In this document: in pieces, positions 4,802 to 5,011 of the stretch
How the letters are laid out: every line of letters starts with the position of its first letter
Position numbering within the stretch: position 1 is the stretch's first letter
Assembly (NCBI GenBank): GCA_902805485.1
Contig: CADCTM010000071.1
Coordinates: forward strand, 1 to 5,011
From: an uncultured Coleofasciculus sp.
GTDB taxonomy: Bacteria; Cyanobacteriota; Cyanobacteriia; Cyanobacteriales; Coleofasciculaceae
DNA length: 5,011 bases
Direction: 5' to 3'
Made by a program: the position numbers and the translations under genes
The notes under the pieces: generated by a model
Database searches by the model: none
The model's input: the letters and a program-made list of their open reading frames with translations, nothing else
What the model was told of the DNA's origin: nothing

Positions 4802-5011
4802 TCAAGAACTCGCAGACTCTTGGTGTTCAACTGCAGAGTCAGGGGTAAGCGTCCCATTAGAAGCCATTGGCAGCGCCGTTGTCGTTATCGTCTCATCATA
4901 AGAACTATAAACGGCAGCTCCATTGCTCTTAAACTGCTGCATTAAGCTTGCCATTTCCAGGGCATTTAACGCATAGTCCCAGCCCTTATTCCCCTTAATC
5001 CCAGCTCTTTC
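4802..5011 (-). CDS. ribH: 6,7-dimethyl-8-ribityllumazine synthase (RibH), C-terminal part (partial)
   Basis: RibH condenses 5-amino-6-ribitylaminouracil with 3,4-dihydroxybutanone 4-phosphate to give lumazine, the penultimate step of riboflavin synthesis, in the cytosol as a pentamer or 60-subunit shell. The last 69 codons are present in one open frame ending at TGA (4802-4804); the start lies beyond the right edge. The first visible residues, ERAGIKGNKGWDYALN followed by ALEMASLMQQF, match the conserved C-terminal end of cyanobacterial RibH, including the KGWDYALNALEM helix. The rest, about 42 residues after QQF, is a Ser/Thr/Ala-rich polar tail that typical RibH lacks (the E. coli protein ends at this helix). 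It is not obviously a domain. The tRNA-Gly gene follows on the same strand but has its own promoter. Upstream codons needed to judge catalytic residues are outside the window. Confidence 0.88.
   Translation of the reverse strand, partial: ERAGIKGNKGWDYALNALEMASLMQQFKSNGAAVYSSYDETITTTALPMASNGTLTPDSAVEHQESASS

Noticed and set aside
4716..4901. Plus-strand ORF of 61 codons near the right end
   Set aside because: It overlaps the RibH coding region antisense, and RibH is clearly recognised on the minus strand.
1..5011. Mobile elements, CRISPR arrays, phage or defence genes
   Set aside because: I looked for transposase or integrase motifs, regular spaced repeats and terminal inverted repeats, and found none; the genes present are chromosomal housekeeping or conserved hypothetical types.

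Overview
The window looks like an ordinary chromosomal segment of a cyanobacterium, probably a filamentous or related type. The evidence is three perfect copies of the HIP1 octamer (GCGATCGC), an acyl-lipid delta-9 desaturase of the DesC1 type whose N-terminus matches my memory of Nostoc DesC, a tRNA gene without encoded CCA, and a heptamer tandem repeat of the kind scattered through Nostoc-like genomes. I see no insertion sequence, integrase, phage gene, CRISPR array or clear anomaly in composition.

Layout from left to right. At 1-86 (minus) is the start of an exported or membrane-anchored protein that runs off the left edge. At 266-1495 (minus) is a PLP-dependent protein of the methionine gamma-lyase-like / 'aluminium resistance' family, followed by a long-loop inverted repeat that may terminate it. 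A divergent intergenic region separates it from desC (1651-2466, plus). A convergent region of about 157 bases holds a GC-rich hairpin, a smaller inverted repeat and a heptamer repeat that runs into the stop codon of the next gene. A probable two-gene minus-strand operon follows: a small zinc-ribbon membrane protein (3897-4307) and, 7 bases later, a full-length ProA-family protein (2624-3889). The 285 bases at 4308-4592 contain a possible promoter and a doubtful 34-codon ORF. A tRNA-Gly(GCC) gene (4593-4664, minus) has a strong sigma70-type promoter. The right edge (4802-5011, minus) holds the C-terminal part of riboflavin synthase beta chain (RibH), absent from a simple complete-ORF scan because its start lies outside the window.

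The genes do not form one pathway. They cover lipid desaturation (DesC), amino-acid or sulfur-type PLP chemistry of unknown physiological role, a proline-biosynthesis-family paralogue, translation (tRNA-Gly) and riboflavin synthesis. The most notable point is that the ProA-family protein keeps the fold and most family motifs but has valine where the catalytic cysteine should be, and also departs from the family in the YEARPN and IPRGG motifs. It is probably not a working glutamate-5-semialdehyde dehydrogenase. Its tight linkage to an uncharacterised zinc-ribbon membrane protein is the best lead here for an undescribed function. Nothing else strongly suggests a novel system.
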